DNA of 64,000 nucleotides from Parabacteroides sp. PM6-13. Its GTDB lineage: Bacteria > Bacteroidota > Bacteroidia > Bacteroidales > Tannerellaceae. The translations under genes were made by a program, and so were the position numbers. Location of the stretch: NCBI RefSeq assembly GCF_029892605.1, contig NZ_JARXWF010000012.1:1-64000 (forward strand), written 5' to 3'. The notes beneath the pieces were generated by a model. It was not told where the DNA came from and did not search any database. It worked only from the letters and a program-made list of their open reading frames with translations. This document shows, in pieces, positions 35,049 through 44,735 of the stretch; within the stretch, counting starts at the first letter, position 1; the number at the start of each line of letters is the position of its first letter.

Positions 35049-37027
35049 TGACGGAAACATTCTATTATATTGTTTGTGTAGTTCTCTCGCTCCTCTCATT
35101 GCTCGGGATATCCATGATGAGCAAAGTCTCCTCTTCGGTTCGTGGTAACCTGTTATTATCGTTCTGTCTGTTGGCGGGAACGGTGGTGACCCTGTGGTAT
35201 TACCAGATCTTCGAAGTCGGGACAATCTACGCGTTTATACTGATCGGTAGCCTTATCGGGGCTGTCCTGGCCTATAAGGTGCAGATGATACAGATGCCAC
35301 AGACCGTGGCCATGCTGAACGGATTGGGCGGACTGGCCGGTGCTGTGGTGGGCGCTTTGACGCTTATCAACATTGGCGTAAAACCTTCCGACTATCCGTT
35401 GTTTGTCAACGTAACAGCCACCCTGGCTATTGTGGTCGGCATGGTAACCTTTGTCGGCAGTATGGTGGCGGCGGGTAAATTGCACCGGTTGCTTTCCCAG
35501 AAGCCTATTATCTGGAAAAACCATCAGTTGATCACCATTCTGTTGATGATCGGTTCCATCGCTTCGGTTGTTTTTGCCTTCTTCATCGGCAAAGACATGG
35601 GCATCCTGTCGAATATCTATTTCATCATGGCGGCAGCTGTGGTGTTCGGTTCGTTTTTCGGACTGGCATTTGCCATCCGGGTAGGTGGCGCTGATATGCC
35701 GATCACCATCTCCCTGTTGACATCCCTTGCCGGGATAGCAGCCGCGATTGCCGGTATGGCGATCGGTGACCTATTGGTTGTTTCTATCGGAGGTATCGTC
35801 GGTTCATCGGGACTGCTCCTGACACAGATCATGTGCCGGGCCATGAACCGGAGCCTGGCGGTTATCCTGATGGGGAAAACATCGGTAGATCCTGCTCCCG
35901 GAAACAGCGAGAAGCCTATTGAACCGGTAGCCGAAAAGGAAATGCCGAAGCCACAACCTCAAGAGAACTCGCCCGGCGAACGACTGAGATCTGCTAAGCG
36001 GGTGATCATTGTTCCGGGTTATGGTATGGCCTTGGCACAGGCGCAACACCAGGTTCGCCAGTTGGCCGATGCCCTGGAAGCACAGGGTACAGAGGTCAGA
36101 TACGCCATCCATCCGGTGGCCGGACGTATGCCGGGTCACATGAATGTGTTACTGGCGGAAGCCGATGTGGCCTACGACCAACTGTATGAGATGGATAATA
36201 TCAACGACGACTTCAAAGAGACAGATGTTGTCGTGGTGATCGGAGCCAATGATGTACTGAACCCGGCGGCCCGCGACGCCGAAGGGACTCCGATCTATGG
36301 CATGCCGGTATTGAATGTTGACGAGGCCAAATACATCATCATCTGCAACTTCGACCGCAAACCGGGCTATGCCGGCGTTCCCAATCCGCTGTATGAAATG
36401 GAGAAGGTGGCCTTGATGCTGGGTGATGCCAAAGAGTCATTGGCACAGGTGATGCGGGAGATGAACACGCAGAAGAGCGATGCCCCCGCTGCCGAGCCAC
36501 AGCAAACGACAGGCGCCAACACCGGAGAGGTACTGAAATCGGCCAAACGAGCGATTATCGTTCCGGGCTACGGCATGGCACTGGCACAGGCGCAACATCA
36601 GGTTCGCCAGCTTGCCAACGCGTTGGAAATGCAGGGCACAGAGGTCAGATACGCCATTCATCCGGTGGCGGGACGTATGCCGGGACATATGAATGTGCTG
36701 CTGGCGGAAGCCGATGTGGCCTACGACCAACTGTATGAAATGGATAATATCAACGATGACTTCAAGGATACGGATCTGGTCGTGGTGATCGGAGCCAACG
36801 ATGTATTGAACCCGGCCGCTCATGATGCGAAAGACACCCCTATTTACGGGATGCCCGTATTAAATGTAGAGCAGGCAAAACATATCATCATCTGCAACTT
36901 CGACCGCAAACCGGGTTATGCCGGCGTGCCGAACCCGCTGTATGATATGGAGGAGAAAGTCACCATGATGCTGGGGGATGCCAAAGAGTCATTATCCCAA
37001 CTATTGAGTATGTTGCATAATTCCTGA
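35045..37027 (+). CDS. pntB: Transhydrogenase beta subunit with duplicated NADP-binding domain
   Basis: Residues 1 to about 290 are the usual membrane domain II (MLNGLGGLAGAVVGALTLIN). The NADP-binding domain III then occurs twice: about residues 312-476 and 496-655, each with IIVPGYGMALAQAQHQVRQL, HPVAGRMPGHMNVLLAEADV, VVIGANDVLNPAA and RKPGYAGVPNPLY. I count roughly 17 differences over about 154 aligned residues. Normal PntB has one copy, near 460 aa; this one is 660 aa. The copies are joined by a linker rich in Ala, Gln and Pro. Both keep the NADP-binding motifs, so both may be functional. Confidence 0.92.
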   Translation: MMTETFYYIVCVVLSLLSLLGISMMSKVSSSVRGNLLLSFCLLAGTVVTLWYYQIFEVGTIYAFILIGSLIGAVLAYKVQMIQMPQTVAMLNGLGGLAGAVVGALTLINIGVKPSDYPLFVNVTATLAIVVGMVTFVGSMVAAGKLHRLLSQKPIIWKNHQLITILLMIGSIASVVFAFFIGKDMGILSNIYFIMAAAVVFGSFFGLAFAIRVGGADMPITISLLTSLAGIAAAIAGMAIGDLLVVSIGGIVGSSGLLLTQIMCRAMNRSLAVILMGKTSVDPAPGNSEKPIEPVAEKEMPKPQPQENSPGERLRSAKRVIIVPGYGMALAQAQHQVRQLADALEAQGTEVRYAIHPVAGRMPGHMNVLLAEADVAYDQLYEMDNINDDFKETDVVVVIGANDVLNPAARDAEGTPIYGMPVLNVDEAKYIIICNFDRKPGYAGVPNPLYEMEKVALMLGDAKESLAQVMREMNTQKSDAPAAEPQQTTGANTGEVLKSAKRAIIVPGYGMALAQAQHQVRQLANALEMQGTEVRYAIHPVAGRMPGHMNVLLAEADVAYDQLYEMDNINDDFKDTDLVVVIGANDVLNPAAHDAKDTPIYGMPVLNVEQAKHIIICNFDRKPGYAGVPNPLYDMEEKVTMMLGDAKESLSQLLSMLHNS

Positions 37028-37031
37028 CATA

Positions 37032-37108
37032 TTTTTGGCACAGATTACACAGATTTCACGGTCTTGTGTTGCATAAAACTGTGTAATCTGCGTAATCTGC
37101 GCCAAAAA
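37032..37108. repeat. 28-bp imperfect inverted repeat
   Basis: The arms at 37032-37059 and 37081-37108 pair with three mismatches and contain CAGATTAC elements in both arms. The hairpin lies just after pntB, before a second hairpin, and may help to end or stabilise the pnt transcript. Confidence 0.65.
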
Positions 37109-37111
37109 AAG

Positions 37112-37150
37112 AAAAGAGGCTGTCTGATATCACAGACAGCCTCTTTCTTT
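37112..37150. terminator. Bidirectional terminator between pntB and trxA
   Basis: A 14-bp perfect stem AAAGAGGCTGTCTG / CAGACAGCCTCTTT (37113-37126, 37133-37146) has A-rich and T-rich flanks and sits between convergent genes. Confidence 0.85.
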
Positions 37151-37168
37151 TTATCATAAATCCGCTTC

Positions 37169-37483
37169 TTACAGCAGTGCTTCAATCTTCTCAACAAATT
37201 TATCTTTCGTCGTAGCGCCAACCAGTTTGTCGACCATTTTACCATCTTTGAAAAACAATACGGTAGGGATATTGCGAATACCGAACTGACCTACTACGTC
37301 ATTGTTCTCATCCACATCCATTTTACCTATCGTCACACGTCCTTCATAGGCTTCTGCCAGTTCATCAATAATAGGAGCCACCATGCGGCAGGGGCCACAC
37401 CATTCTGCCCAGAAGTCAAGCACCATCGGCTTGCCTGAGTTTACTAATTCTTCGAAATTCGCATCTGTAATTTGTAGTGCCAT
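37169..37483 (-). CDS. trxA: Thioredoxin
   Basis: The 104-aa protein has the active site WAEWCGPCRMVAP (C29, C32), the cis-Pro segment IRNIPTVLFFKDGK, and the usual length. It has no signal peptide and acts in the cytoplasm as a general disulfide reductant. It stands alone between pntB and dnaE. Confidence 0.97.
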   Translation of the reverse strand: MALQITDANFEELVNSGKPMVLDFWAEWCGPCRMVAPIIDELAEAYEGRVTIGKMDVDENNDVVGQFGIRNIPTVLFFKDGKMVDKLVGATTKDKFVEKIEALL

Positions 37484-37565
37484 ACTTGTTTATATTTAAA
37501 TTTTGTAAGTTGATCATGCGTTTTGCGAGGCCAAAAGTAGTCATTCTTTTGCCCCCAGACAATAG

Positions 37566-40500
37566 CTATCCGTTTATTTTAAACTCGATTTCCTCATTGT
37601 TTTTCAGAAAATTGATCAGTTCAAGGGTTACTTCCAACTTAATCGTTTTGGAAGTAAAATCGAGCATCACATTATACTCCTTATCGATCATTTTGAAGTA
37701 TAACAAACTGTTTCCCGGATTGTTCTTGATCAACACAGAGAGTTCATTTATTATTTTGTCGTTTAGACAATGTATCGGGAGTGTGATCCTTAATGTTTCA
37801 ATCAGCGACTCTTTCACATCCTGTAATAATCCGATTGTTCCGATCTTAAACTCCACCTCTTCTTCGCGCCAACGACGAGGTTCCATTTTGCCACGAATCA
37901 ACAGATACATGCCCGGACGTCCATATTTTCCATATTCAATATAATCTTTCCCAAACAGCGGAATCTCAGCACTTCCCGTAAAGTCTTCTATCTTCAGAAT
38001 ACCATACTGATTACCCGTTTTGGTGGTCCCCTCGCGGAAGTCGGTCACAATCCCTCCCAGCATGATATCCCGGCCTTTCAACAGATCTTTATCATTCAAC
38101 TCAGCCACACCGGTATTACAAGCGTAGGTAAGGATCACCTGGTATTCGTCAAGCGGATGCGCCGACAGGTAGATACCCACCAACTCTTTCTCGCGGTTCA
38201 ACCGTTCCAGATCGCTCCACGACTCACAGGTCGGAATCGCCGGTTTCGATATCTCCACCACATTGTCCATACCGAACAGGGAATTGGCGGCCGACGCCTT
38301 ATCGATCTGGAATTTATTACCGTAGCGAATAAGCGTATCCAAAAACATCTCCCCATCCTTTTCGCCGGCAGCAAAGAACTGCTCGCGACGGATACCGAAA
38401 TTATCGAAAGCACCTGCCAATGCCAGGGATTCTATATTCTTCTTATTACACGTAGTAAGCGAAACACGTTCCACAAAATCGAACACGCTCTTGAAAGGCT
38501 CTTTCTTGCGCTCCTCGATGATATTGCGCACAGCACTCTCCCCTACTCCTTTCACCGCGCCCAGTCCGAAGCGGATATCCCCTTTTTTGTTGACGGAGAA
38601 TTTCAGGCTCGACTCATTGACATCCGGTCCAAGCACCTGGATATCCATCGCCTTGCACTCGTCCATAAACTTGGTAATTTCCGTAATATTCGATATATTC
38701 CGGCTCAACACCGCTGCCATGTATTCGGAGGGATAGTGCGCTTTCAGGTATGCCGTCTGATATGACACCCAGGAATAGCAGGTGGCATGGCTCTTATTGA
38801 AGGCGTAGGAGGCAAACTTCTCCCAGTCGCCCCATATTTTTAATAGGGTCTTCTCTTCATGTCCGTTCGCTTTCCCGCCACTGAGGAATTTCTCCTTCAG
38901 CGCGTTCATCTTATCGATAAGCTTTTTCCCCATCGCTTTACGCAACTCATCCGACTGTCCCCGGGTGAAGTTGGCCAATAAGCGCGACAGAAGCATGACC
39001 TGTTCCTGATACACCGTGATGCCATAGGTATCTTTCAGGTAGCGTTCCATGATGGGGATATCATACGCGATCTCTTCCCTGCCATGTTTACGGGCAATAA
39101 ACTGCGGGATATACTCCATCGGCCCCGGCCGGTAGAGGGCATTCATCGCGATCAGGTCCTCGAACTTCGTCGGCTGCAATTCGCGCAGGTACTTCTGCAT
39201 CCCGGCCGATTCAAACTGGAACGTACCGGTGGTCTTTCCCGCGCTATATAATTCATAGGTTTTCGCATCCTCAATATCGATCTTGTCGATGTCGATCTTT
39301 ACACCGGTGGTCTGCTCAATATTTTCGATCGCCTCCTTGATAATCGACAGGGTCTTCAGTCCCAGGAAGTCCATCTTGATCAGTCCCGTATCTTCAATGA
39401 CCGATCCTTCATACTGAGTCACCAGCATCTCTTCGCCCGTCTCTTTGTCTTTAGCCGTACTGACGGGCACCACATCCGAGATATCAGTCTTCCCGATGAT
39501 CACCCCGCAGGCATGCACGCCCGTGTTGCGCACATTTCCTTCAAGCATCTGCGCATACTTCAGCGTATCGCGCATCACCGGATCCGGCGAAGCAGCCGCC
39601 TCCCTGAGTTCAGGCACATGCTCGATCGCTGTTCGAAGGTTCACCTTTTTCCCATCGGGCAATTTATCCGGCACCAGCTTCGCCAGTCGGTTGGAATCCG
39701 CCAGCGGCAGTTTTTGCACACGCGCCACATCCTTGATAGCCGACTTGGTCGCCATGGTACCGTAGGTGATGATATGAGCCACCTTCTCTTTGCCATACTT
39801 ATCAGTCACCCATTCCAATACCCTACCACGGCCGTCATCGTCGAAATCGACATCGATATCAGGCATCGAGATACGGTCGGGATTCAGGAAACGCTCGAAC
39901 AGCAAGTCATATTTGACCGGGTCGATATCGGTAATCCCCAGACAATAGGCCACAGCGGAACCTGCCGCCGAACCACGTCCCGGCCCGACAGCCACGCCCA
40001 TCGCACGCGCCGCCGCGATAAAATCCTGCACAATCAAGAAGTATCCCGGGAATCCCATGCCTTTGATTGTATCCAACTCAAAGTCGATGCGTTCCCGTAT
40101 TTCATCGTTAAGCTGATCGCCATATTTCTTTTCCGCCCCCAGATAGGTCAGGTGGCGCAGGTATTCGTCGTCATTGTTAAACTCAGGAGGGATCGGGAAG
40201 TCGGGCATCAACGGCCCACTGTCGATCGAATAGAACTCGACCTTCTCGGCAATCTCGAGCGTATTGCGTAAGGCCTCCGGCACATCCTGGAACAAGGCGT
40301 TCATCTCCGCGGTCGTTTTCATCCATTCCTGCTTGCTATAACGCATACGGGAGGGATCGTCCAGGTCTTTCCCCGTGCTGAGACAGATCAGACGGTCGTG
40401 CGCTTCGGCATCTTCCGCGTTCACAAAATGCACATCGTTGGAGGCAATCAATTTGACATCATGCTTGCGCGCCAGTTCGATAAGCACCTTGTTGACCTCC

Positions 40501-41117
40501 TTTTGTAATGGATAGGTTTCGCAATTAGCATTCGGATCGTTTGTCGGATGCCGTTGCAATTCGATATAGAAATCTTCTCCAAAAAGATTTTTGAACCAGA
40601 GAACAGCCTCTTCCGCTTTGTCTATATTCCTGTTCTTGATCTGTTGAGGAATCTCCCCCCCCAGACAGGCCGAGGTGACGATCAGGTCTTCGTGGTATTT
40701 CTCCAACAATTCCTTGTCGATACGCGGACGCCCGTAAGAACCCTCCGTCCAGGCATAAGAAACCATCTTAATCAAGTTCTTATAGCCTTTCAGCGTCTTG
40801 GCCAATACAATCAAGTGCCAACCACCCAGGTCCTCCTTCCCGTTCTTATTGTGTCGTCCGTTTCGGGCACAGTAACACTCACAGCCAAGGATCGGCTTAA
40901 ATAGCTTATCCTCGTCCTCCGGTTTCCCTTTATACTTGGCGTTTCGTTTGTTTACCTTATTAAAAAATTCTTTGACACCAAACATATTACCATGATCGGT
41001 AATCGCAATCGCCCGCATGCCGTCATTTTGCGCTTTATCCAAAAGGGCATCGATCGATGCCTGCCCGTCAAGCATGGAGTATTGCGTATGTACGTGTAAA
41101 TGAACAAAAGGTTCCAT
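37566..41117 (-). CDS. dnaE: DNA polymerase III alpha subunit
   Basis: The 1183-aa replicative polymerase has an N-terminal PHP domain (VHLHVHTQYSMLDGQASIDA, then AITDHGNMFG), the catalytic aspartates in SMPDIDVDFDDDGRGRVLEW, the FNKSHATCYSWVSYQTAYLK finger region, and an OB-fold near residue 1000. Length is normal for Bacteroidetes DnaE. A -7 box TAACTTTG at 41147-41154 (minus strand) is likely its promoter. Confidence 0.97.
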   Translation of the reverse strand: MEPFVHLHVHTQYSMLDGQASIDALLDKAQNDGMRAIAITDHGNMFGVKEFFNKVNKRNAKYKGKPEDEDKLFKPILGCECYCARNGRHNKNGKEDLGGWHLIVLAKTLKGYKNLIKMVSYAWTEGSYGRPRIDKELLEKYHEDLIVTSACLGGEIPQQIKNRNIDKAEEAVLWFKNLFGEDFYIELQRHPTNDPNANCETYPLQKEVNKVLIELARKHDVKLIASNDVHFVNAEDAEAHDRLICLSTGKDLDDPSRMRYSKQEWMKTTAEMNALFQDVPEALRNTLEIAEKVEFYSIDSGPLMPDFPIPPEFNNDDEYLRHLTYLGAEKKYGDQLNDEIRERIDFELDTIKGMGFPGYFLIVQDFIAAARAMGVAVGPGRGSAAGSAVAYCLGITDIDPVKYDLLFERFLNPDRISMPDIDVDFDDDGRGRVLEWVTDKYGKEKVAHIITYGTMATKSAIKDVARVQKLPLADSNRLAKLVPDKLPDGKKVNLRTAIEHVPELREAAASPDPVMRDTLKYAQMLEGNVRNTGVHACGVIIGKTDISDVVPVSTAKDKETGEEMLVTQYEGSVIEDTGLIKMDFLGLKTLSIIKEAIENIEQTTGVKIDIDKIDIEDAKTYELYSAGKTTGTFQFESAGMQKYLRELQPTKFEDLIAMNALYRPGPMEYIPQFIARKHGREEIAYDIPIMERYLKDTYGITVYQEQVMLLSRLLANFTRGQSDELRKAMGKKLIDKMNALKEKFLSGGKANGHEEKTLLKIWGDWEKFASYAFNKSHATCYSWVSYQTAYLKAHYPSEYMAAVLSRNISNITEITKFMDECKAMDIQVLGPDVNESSLKFSVNKKGDIRFGLGAVKGVGESAVRNIIEERKKEPFKSVFDFVERVSLTTCNKKNIESLALAGAFDNFGIRREQFFAAGEKDGEMFLDTLIRYGNKFQIDKASAANSLFGMDNVVEISKPAIPTCESWSDLERLNREKELVGIYLSAHPLDEYQVILTYACNTGVAELNDKDLLKGRDIMLGGIVTDFREGTTKTGNQYGILKIEDFTGSAEIPLFGKDYIEYGKYGRPGMYLLIRGKMEPRRWREEEVEFKIGTIGLLQDVKESLIETLRITLPIHCLNDKIINELSVLIKNNPGNSLLYFKMIDKEYNVMLDFTSKTIKLEVTLELINFLKNNEEIEFKING

Positions 41118-41322
41118 ATCTATCTTTTTTTCCTGAAAAATTCCCTCAAAGTTACAAAAAGAAGATAGGCGACCCCGCCTATTGTTGATAACTTTGTGTT
41201 AAAATATGCGTCATGCCTGATTATCATGCCGGAAGGCAATCTTGCATTTTATAACGAAAGAATGACACGAAATCTACGGATGTGTTTATCTTTGTCTTCA
41301 AGTCCGGAACAAAGGAGAAACA

Positions 41323-41961
41323 ATGAAGAAAGCAGCCATAGTCGCCCTACTATTTGTATTGGCTTTTCCCGTTTGGGGACAAGTCACCTGGGGCGTGCGT
41401 GCCGGAGGTTCCTACTCCGCGCTGGTGCAAAAGATTGGCGACAAAAACGAGGCAGGCTCCCGCATGGGATTCAGCGTAGCAGCCCTGGCGAATATCCCGC
41501 TAAACGCTATCTATAAACGGCTCTCTATACGAACCGAATTAGGACTGATGAACCAGGGCGGTGCCTGGTACTCCGGACAAGACCTCGACGGCATGGCTTT
41601 CTACAACCGATGTCGATATAACTCACTCCATATTCCGGTCAACCTCGCTTGGACCTTCCCCTTTTATGACATGCGGATCAGCCTCTATGCCGGTCCCTCC
41701 TTCGACTTCTCTCTCTTTGGAGATATGACCAGCCGGAAGGAAAACCAACATTTACATTTCGGGCATACGGACGAAAAAGACCTGAAGCCTTTCGACCTGG
41801 GCGTCAACACCGGTTTCTCCGTCGCCTACCACGCCTACTTCCTCGCCGTCAACCTCAACGCCGGCACCCTCGACCGCCGCGCTACCCGTCGCCAAGGCGA
41901 GTCACCCGTCTACCAAAATAATATCACCTTCTCCTTGGGGTATTATTTCGAATGTAACTGA
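41323..41961 (+). CDS. Outer membrane beta-barrel protein (PorT/porin-like)
   Basis: The 212-aa protein has a signal peptide (MKKAAIVALLFVLAFPVWGQ) and then alternating strands typical of small Bacteroidetes barrels: VTWGVRAGGSYSALV, LSIRTELGLMNQGGAWY, ISLYAGPSFDFSLFGD, ending NITFSLGYYFECN. It probably lies in the outer membrane, function unknown. A -7 box TATCTTTG is at 41287-41294. The 212-bp palindromic element starts right after its stop codon. Confidence 0.8.
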   Translation: MKKAAIVALLFVLAFPVWGQVTWGVRAGGSYSALVQKIGDKNEAGSRMGFSVAALANIPLNAIYKRLSIRTELGLMNQGGAWYSGQDLDGMAFYNRCRYNSLHIPVNLAWTFPFYDMRISLYAGPSFDFSLFGDMTSRKENQHLHFGHTDEKDLKPFDLGVNTGFSVAYHAYFLAVNLNAGTLDRRATRRQGESPVYQNNITFSLGYYFECN

Positions 41962-41962
41962 T

Positions 41963-42174
41963 AGCGTCGAAGACGCTTGACGTTGATAAACCCCATGTGC
42001 AGCGTAGCGGAACATGGGGCCGAGATCACCTCATCCTCCTTCGGCCTCGAAGAGGTCGGGCGCAAAGGAATACATGTACCACCTCTTCGAGGCTGAGGAA
42101 GACACCTATAGCTGGCACCCCATGCTCCGCTACGCTACACATGGGGTTTATCAACGTCAAGCGTCTTCGACGCT
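41963..42174. repeat. Long near-perfect inverted repeat element with 57-bp arms
   Basis: The left arm (41963-42019) and right arm (42118-42174) are reverse complements with two mismatches. Each arm end is itself a short palindrome (AGCGTC / GACGCT). A further inner inverted repeat pairs GCCTCGAAGAGGT with ACCTCTTCGAGGC near 42045 and 42090. The element starts two bases after the barrel gene's stop. It looks like a mobile palindrome or a very strong transcription barrier. The 83-codon open frame inside it is not a gene. Confidence 0.85.
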
Positions 42175-42197
42175 TTCTAAAACGTAATCCCGGTTCA

Positions 42198-42216
42198 GAC
42201 AATTTTACAAATTGTC
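42198..42216. promoter_or_regulatory. Perfect palindrome upstream of the pigment operon
   Basis: GACAATTT and AAATTGTC form an 8-bp perfect inverted repeat around TAC, about 180 bases before the -33 box of the operon. It could be an operator or a weak hairpin. The rest of 42217-42397 shows no other feature. Confidence 0.3.
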
Positions 42217-42397
42217 AAAAACGCCTGAGAAAATTTCCAAAAACGTAGGGGTATTTTAAACTACCCGCAGGAGTAACACTTTTTAACGTATCATATTGTA
42301 AAGCAAAACGGCGATTTTGCTTACATTTTGTCATTTGAGGATTTTAAGGAATTTGATAGACTTTGAAACCCTCTCTACCCCCTTTTCTCAGCACATT

Positions 42398-42429
42398 TTT
42401 GGCTATGTAGACCAAAAAAAGTAATTTTG
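42398..42429 (+). promoter_or_regulatory. Promoter of the aryl-polyene-like operon
   Basis: TTTG at 42398-42401 and TAATTTTG at 42422-42429 are 20 bases apart. The predicted transcript begins near 42436, only about 15 bases before the ammonia-lyase start. The TTG at 42427 lies inside the -7 box and cannot be the start codon. Confidence 0.7.
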
Positions 42430-42450
42430 CACCATTTGAAAAAATTGAGA

Positions 42451-44001
42451 ATGAAGGGAACTACCATCTATCAGCCGGACGAGAAATTCACGATCGGCCA
42501 GATAGAAGCACTATTATTTGAAGACAAGGAATTGGAAATTGCCACGGAAGCGTTGGCTAAAGTGGAAACATGTTACTCTTTCCTACAGACTTTTGCGAAA
42601 GAAAAGGTGATCTACGGCATTAACACCGGATTTGGCCCGATGGCTCAATACCGGGTGGAAGATGATGTACTTCGCCAATTACAATATAATATCATCCGCA
42701 GTCATGCCACCGGAGCAGGCCGTCCGTTGCCACCGGTCTATGTGAAAGCGGCGATGATCGCCCGCCTGGCGACCTTCCTGCAGGGCTATTCGGGCGTGCA
42801 TACCGAACTGGTCGAACTATTGCGCCAATATATCAACCGGGGCATCTACCCCTTTATTCCCGAACATGGAAGCGTTGGTGCCAGCGGCGACCTGGTGCAA
42901 CTGGCGCATATCGCCCTGACACTGATCGGCGAAGGGGAAGTTTTCTACGAAGGAGCCTTGCGCCCTACCGCGGAGGTATTAAAAGAGACCGGACTACAGC
43001 CTATCGAAGTGCATATTCGGGAAGGGCTTTCGGTGACCAACGGCACGGCGGTGATGACCGGCATCGGCCTGGTCAACCTCATCTATGCGCGTCGCCTATT
43101 GCATTGGGGCATCGTGGCATCGGTTATGGTGAACGAGATCGCCTCCTCGTACGATGATTTTATGTCGCCAATACTCAACGGCGTAAAAGCACACGAAGGA
43201 CAGCAGAAAACGGCTGCCGCCATGCGTCGCTGGATCGAAGGAAGCCAGTCGATGCGCAAGCGGGAGCATGAACTCTTCGGGCAGAACGATGAAAAGATAT
43301 TCAACCACAAGGTGCAGCCCTACTACTCCCTCCGCTGCGTTCCGCAGGTGTTGGGGCCGGTGTGGGATGAACTGGATAATGCCGAGAAGGTACTACTTAA
43401 CGAAATCAATTCGGCCAACGACAACCCGATTGTCGACCCCGAATCACAATATGTATATCATGGCGGAAACTTCCACGGCGACTATGTTTCGTTCGAGATG
43501 GATAAGTTAAAAATCGCCCTGACCAAATTGACCATGCTGGCGGAACGACAATTAAACTATCTTTGTCATGACCGTATCAACGAGATATTGCCGCCGTTTG
43601 TGAATATGGGTGTATTGGGATTGAATTACGGATTGCAGGCTTCGCAGTTTACGGCTACTTCGACAACGGCTGAATGTCAGACCCTGTCGAACCCGATGTA
43701 TGTGCATAGCATTCCCAACAACAACGACAATCAGGATATTGTCAGCATGGGAACCAATTCGGCTCTGATCGCTAAAACCGTTGTGGAAAACGCTTTCCAG
43801 GTGATGTCCATTCATTTCATGGCCATCGTGCAGGCGGTCGACTGCCTGGAGATGAAAGAAAAACTATCGCCGCGCACGCGGAACATATATGATGAAGTAC
43901 GGGCTATCTTCCCTGTTTTTGTGGAAGACACGCCAAAATACAAAGAGATAGAGGCTGTTATGGCCTACCTGAAAGAAAAACGCATAGAGAAAGAAATATG
44001 A
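42451..44001 (+). CDS. Aromatic amino acid ammonia-lyase (tyrosine/histidine ammonia-lyase family)
   Basis: From the ATG at 42451 the enzyme is 516 aa. The MIO prosthetic group would form from A144-S145-G146 in GSVGASGDLVQLAH. VIYGINTGFGPMAQYRVEDD, KVQPYYSLRCVPQVLGPV and NEINSANDNPIVDPES are family hallmarks. The selectivity loop reads SHATGAG. Serine-His also occurs in histidine lyases, so substrate is not fixed by this; context and my recollection of the flavobacterial tyrosine lyase favour tyrosine to p-coumarate. It heads the operon and would make the aromatic starter. Its stop overlaps the next start (ATGA). Confidence 0.88.
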   Translation: MKGTTIYQPDEKFTIGQIEALLFEDKELEIATEALAKVETCYSFLQTFAKEKVIYGINTGFGPMAQYRVEDDVLRQLQYNIIRSHATGAGRPLPPVYVKAAMIARLATFLQGYSGVHTELVELLRQYINRGIYPFIPEHGSVGASGDLVQLAHIALTLIGEGEVFYEGALRPTAEVLKETGLQPIEVHIREGLSVTNGTAVMTGIGLVNLIYARRLLHWGIVASVMVNEIASSYDDFMSPILNGVKAHEGQQKTAAAMRRWIEGSQSMRKREHELFGQNDEKIFNHKVQPYYSLRCVPQVLGPVWDELDNAEKVLLNEINSANDNPIVDPESQYVYHGGNFHGDYVSFEMDKLKIALTKLTMLAERQLNYLCHDRINEILPPFVNMGVLGLNYGLQASQFTATSTTAECQTLSNPMYVHSIPNNNDNQDIVSMGTNSALIAKTVVENAFQVMSIHFMAIVQAVDCLEMKEKLSPRTRNIYDEVRAIFPVFVEDTPKYKEIEAVMAYLKEKRIEKEI

Positions 44002-44726
44002 AATACGCATTGGTTACAGGCGGAAGCCGCGGTATCGGACGGGCAGTCAGTGTGCAACTGGCCGAGATGGGTTATTATGTATTGGTTAATTACCAGAGCA
44101 ATCAAGCGGAAGCCTTGGAGACCTTGCGCTTGGTGCGCGAGAAGGGTTCCGATGGCGAATTGATGCCCTTCGACGTAACCAACCGGGAAGAGGCGGAATC
44201 TGTCCTGAACAAATGGATGGAAGCACATCCGGGTGAATACATCGAAGTATTGATCAACAATGCCGGCATCCGCAAGGACAACCTGATGTTGTGGATGGGC
44301 GGCGACGAATGGAATCGTGTGATCGATATCAGCCTGAACGGGTTCTATAACGTGACCCAACCATTACTGAAAAATATGTTGGTCAAGAAGCTGGGGCGTA
44401 TCGTCAATATGGTTTCGCTTTCCGGCCTCAAAGGCATGCCGGGGCAGGTGAACTATTCGGCTGCTAAAGGCGGCATGATTGCGGCGACCAAGGCATTGGC
44501 GCAGGAAACAGCCAAAAAGAATGTGACGGTAAACGCCGTAGCCCCCGGTTTTATCCGCACGGACATGACACAGGATCTGGACGAAAACGAACTGAAAAAA
44601 CAGGTGCCGGCAGGCCGTTTTGGCACGCCCGAAGAGGTGGCTGCGTTGGTAGGCTTCCTGGTTTCGCCGGCGGCGGCTTATATTACAGGAGAAGTTATCT
44701 CCATTAACGGAGGTTTATATACATAA
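43998..44726 (+). CDS. 3-oxoacyl-ACP reductase (FabG-type)
   Basis: The 242-aa SDR enzyme reduces the beta-keto group after each elongation. It has the cofactor site ALVTGGSRGIGRAV, the NNAG motif in VLINNAGIRKDN, the catalytic YSAAKGG, and the tail VISINGG. It overlaps the ammonia-lyase by four bases. A separate FabG for general fatty acid synthesis is expected elsewhere, so this copy is likely dedicated to the pigment. Confidence 0.92.
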   Translation: MKYALVTGGSRGIGRAVSVQLAEMGYYVLVNYQSNQAEALETLRLVREKGSDGELMPFDVTNREEAESVLNKWMEAHPGEYIEVLINNAGIRKDNLMLWMGGDEWNRVIDISLNGFYNVTQPLLKNMLVKKLGRIVNMVSLSGLKGMPGQVNYSAAKGGMIAATKALAQETAKKNVTVNAVAPGFIRTDMTQDLDENELKKQVPAGRFGTPEEVAALVGFLVSPAAAYITGEVISINGGLYT

Positions 44727-44735
44727 AAAAGTGCG

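Noticed and set aside
39513-40271. Long open frame antisense to dnaE
   Set aside because: It is a shadow of the highly conserved polymerase gene.
41997-42248. 83-codon open frame
   Set aside because: It lies almost entirely inside the palindromic element and its translation is low in complexity from the repeat.
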